From positions 1-6,620 of the forward strand of contig USEW01000108.1 of assembly GCA_900553845.1 (NCBI GenBank): a stretch of DNA of 6,620 nt. Direction: 5' to 3'. Source of the stretch: an uncultured bacterium. GTDB lineage: Bacteria > Cyanobacteriota > Vampirovibrionia > Gastranaerophilales > Gastranaerophilaceae. Below, piece by piece: positions 5,998-6,620 of the stretch. The notes under the pieces are model-generated. The model had not been told where the DNA came from and did not search any database. It saw only the letters and a list, made by a program, of their open reading frames with translations. Every line of letters starts with the position of its first letter. Position 1 is the first letter of the stretch. Position numbers and translations under genes: made by a program.

Positions 5998-6507
5998 TTA
6001 TGCTTTTTTCTTTAATATTTTTTGCGTAATCTTTAGGTGTTCCACTTCAATCCAAGGGTCGCCTAAAGCTGTTGAAAAAACACGACCATAGATCTGAACT
6101 TTATCTCCTGATTCCAGGTCAATAAATTTTTCAGCTAAATCACGTTTCAGAAAAAGTTTCATTTCCGATAAAGGAACAACATGGTCAGATACATCGTTCC
6201 TGCGTATCAAAAATGAAATATAATCCTTAGAATTACGAAATGCAGGCTTATAATCCAAACCCAGCGTTGAAAATTTGTCAAATACAGCATCCATTTTAAT
6301 TTTTTTGTTTAAATAATTATTCGGATGATTGACAATATCAAGTGAATTCGCGTTTTGATACAGGGTCTCATCTACTTTTATTTCAGAAACAGCAGTATGT
6401 TTTTTTGTACTAACAGTTGCTGTTTGAGCTTTGACAATACATCCGGGGGTGCTGAAACCTATTATTACACCAAGGATTATAGCTGCGATAATTTTTTTTA
6501 TCTGCAT
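5998..6507 (-). CDS. Small exported protein of unknown function, possibly OB-fold
   Basis: The 169-residue product begins with a signal peptide: MQIKK, a hydrophobic core IIAAIILGVIIGF (6-18), and a likely signal peptidase I site after VKA (cut between A27 and Q28). Cys23 sits in TPGC, which is not a proper lipobox, so a lipoprotein is less likely. The mature part (about 60-160) alternates short beta-like segments with polar turns. It includes NKKIKMDAVFDKF, DYISFLIRR, GDKVQIYGRVF and PWIEVEHLKI; the pattern of a strand near 'GDKV.I.G.V' followed by a final 'I.V..L.I' strand resembles small OB-fold domains. That is a judgement by eye, and I do not recognise a named family. No catalytic motif is visible; a periplasmic or surface role is inferred from the signal peptide. 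The start is firm: GGGAG (6515-6519) lies seven bases before the ATG, behind a clear promoter. Confidence 0.8.
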   Translation of the reverse strand: MQIKKIIAAIILGVIIGFSTPGCIVKAQTATVSTKKHTAVSEIKVDETLYQNANSLDIVNHPNNYLNKKIKMDAVFDKFSTLGLDYKPAFRNSKDYISFLIRRNDVSDHVVPLSEMKLFLKRDLAEKFIDLESGDKVQIYGRVFSTALGDPWIEVEHLKITQKILKKKA

Positions 6508-6535
6508 TATTTTTCTCCCATAATACCTACTTATT

Positions 6536-6563
6536 ATTCTAACATATTTTTATCACTAAACAA
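6536..6563 (-). promoter_or_regulatory. Extended -10 promoter for the exported-protein gene
   Basis: On the minus strand TTGTTT (6563-6558) is separated by 16 bases from TAGAAT (6541-6536), with TG one base before the -10. Predicted start is near 6529, giving a leader of about 22 bases that contains the GGGAG ribosome site. Beyond it (6564-6620) only AT-rich sequence is seen, and no gene. Confidence 0.55.
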
Positions 6564-6620
6564 GAATTATTTATATAGCTCAACTGATTATTTATATTAT
6601 ATATTTATAACTGTAATATT

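Overview
The window is AT-rich bacterial chromosome carrying four protein genes and three stretches with regulatory or unexplained structure. The very low G+C, the Shine-Dalgarno sites (GAGGA or GGAG), the extended -10 promoters (TGnTATAAT-like) and the lack of introns all fit a bacterium. A CimA-type citramalate synthase, a glycoside hydrolase family 57 protein with a DUF3536-type C-terminal region, and a divergent RpoD-family sigma factor would fit a low-G+C relative of the cyanobacteria, such as Vampirovibrionia/Gastranaerophilales from animal guts. That placement is inference from gene content and base composition, held at about 40 to 50 percent confidence. No rRNA, tRNA, CRISPR array or insertion sequence was seen.

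Layout. Bases 1-202 hold a hairpin that may end an upstream transcript, a dyad that could be an operator, and a good extended -10 promoter for the plus-strand gene cimA (203-1864). CimA makes (R)-citramalate from pyruvate and acetyl-CoA, the entry to threonine-independent isoleucine synthesis. Its last 38 bases overlap tail-to-tail with a minus-strand sigma-70 family gene (1827-2729). Upstream of the sigma gene, 324 bases without a gene contain a perfect 38-bp palindrome lying over the -10 and predicted start of a well-formed minus-strand promoter. Two copies of the dyad TTTGTAACAAA bracket that promoter. The minus-strand GH57/DUF3536 gene follows (3054-5597), then 400 bases without a clear gene. 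This gap contains an island of about 61 percent G+C (5711-5800) with nested inverted repeats and long open frames on both strands. The last gene (5998-6507, minus) encodes a small exported protein of unknown function with its own extended -10 promoter.

How the parts relate. There is no obvious shared pathway. CimA is amino-acid biosynthesis, GH57/DUF3536 is probably alpha-glucan metabolism, and the sigma factor is a regulator whose targets cannot be read from this window. The three minus-strand genes are separated by gaps of more than 300 bases and at least two have their own promoters, so they are probably separate transcription units. The two places most worth following up are the sigma-gene promoter, which looks tightly regulated, and the G+C-rich island, which may be a dispersed repeat, a structured RNA or a decayed gene.
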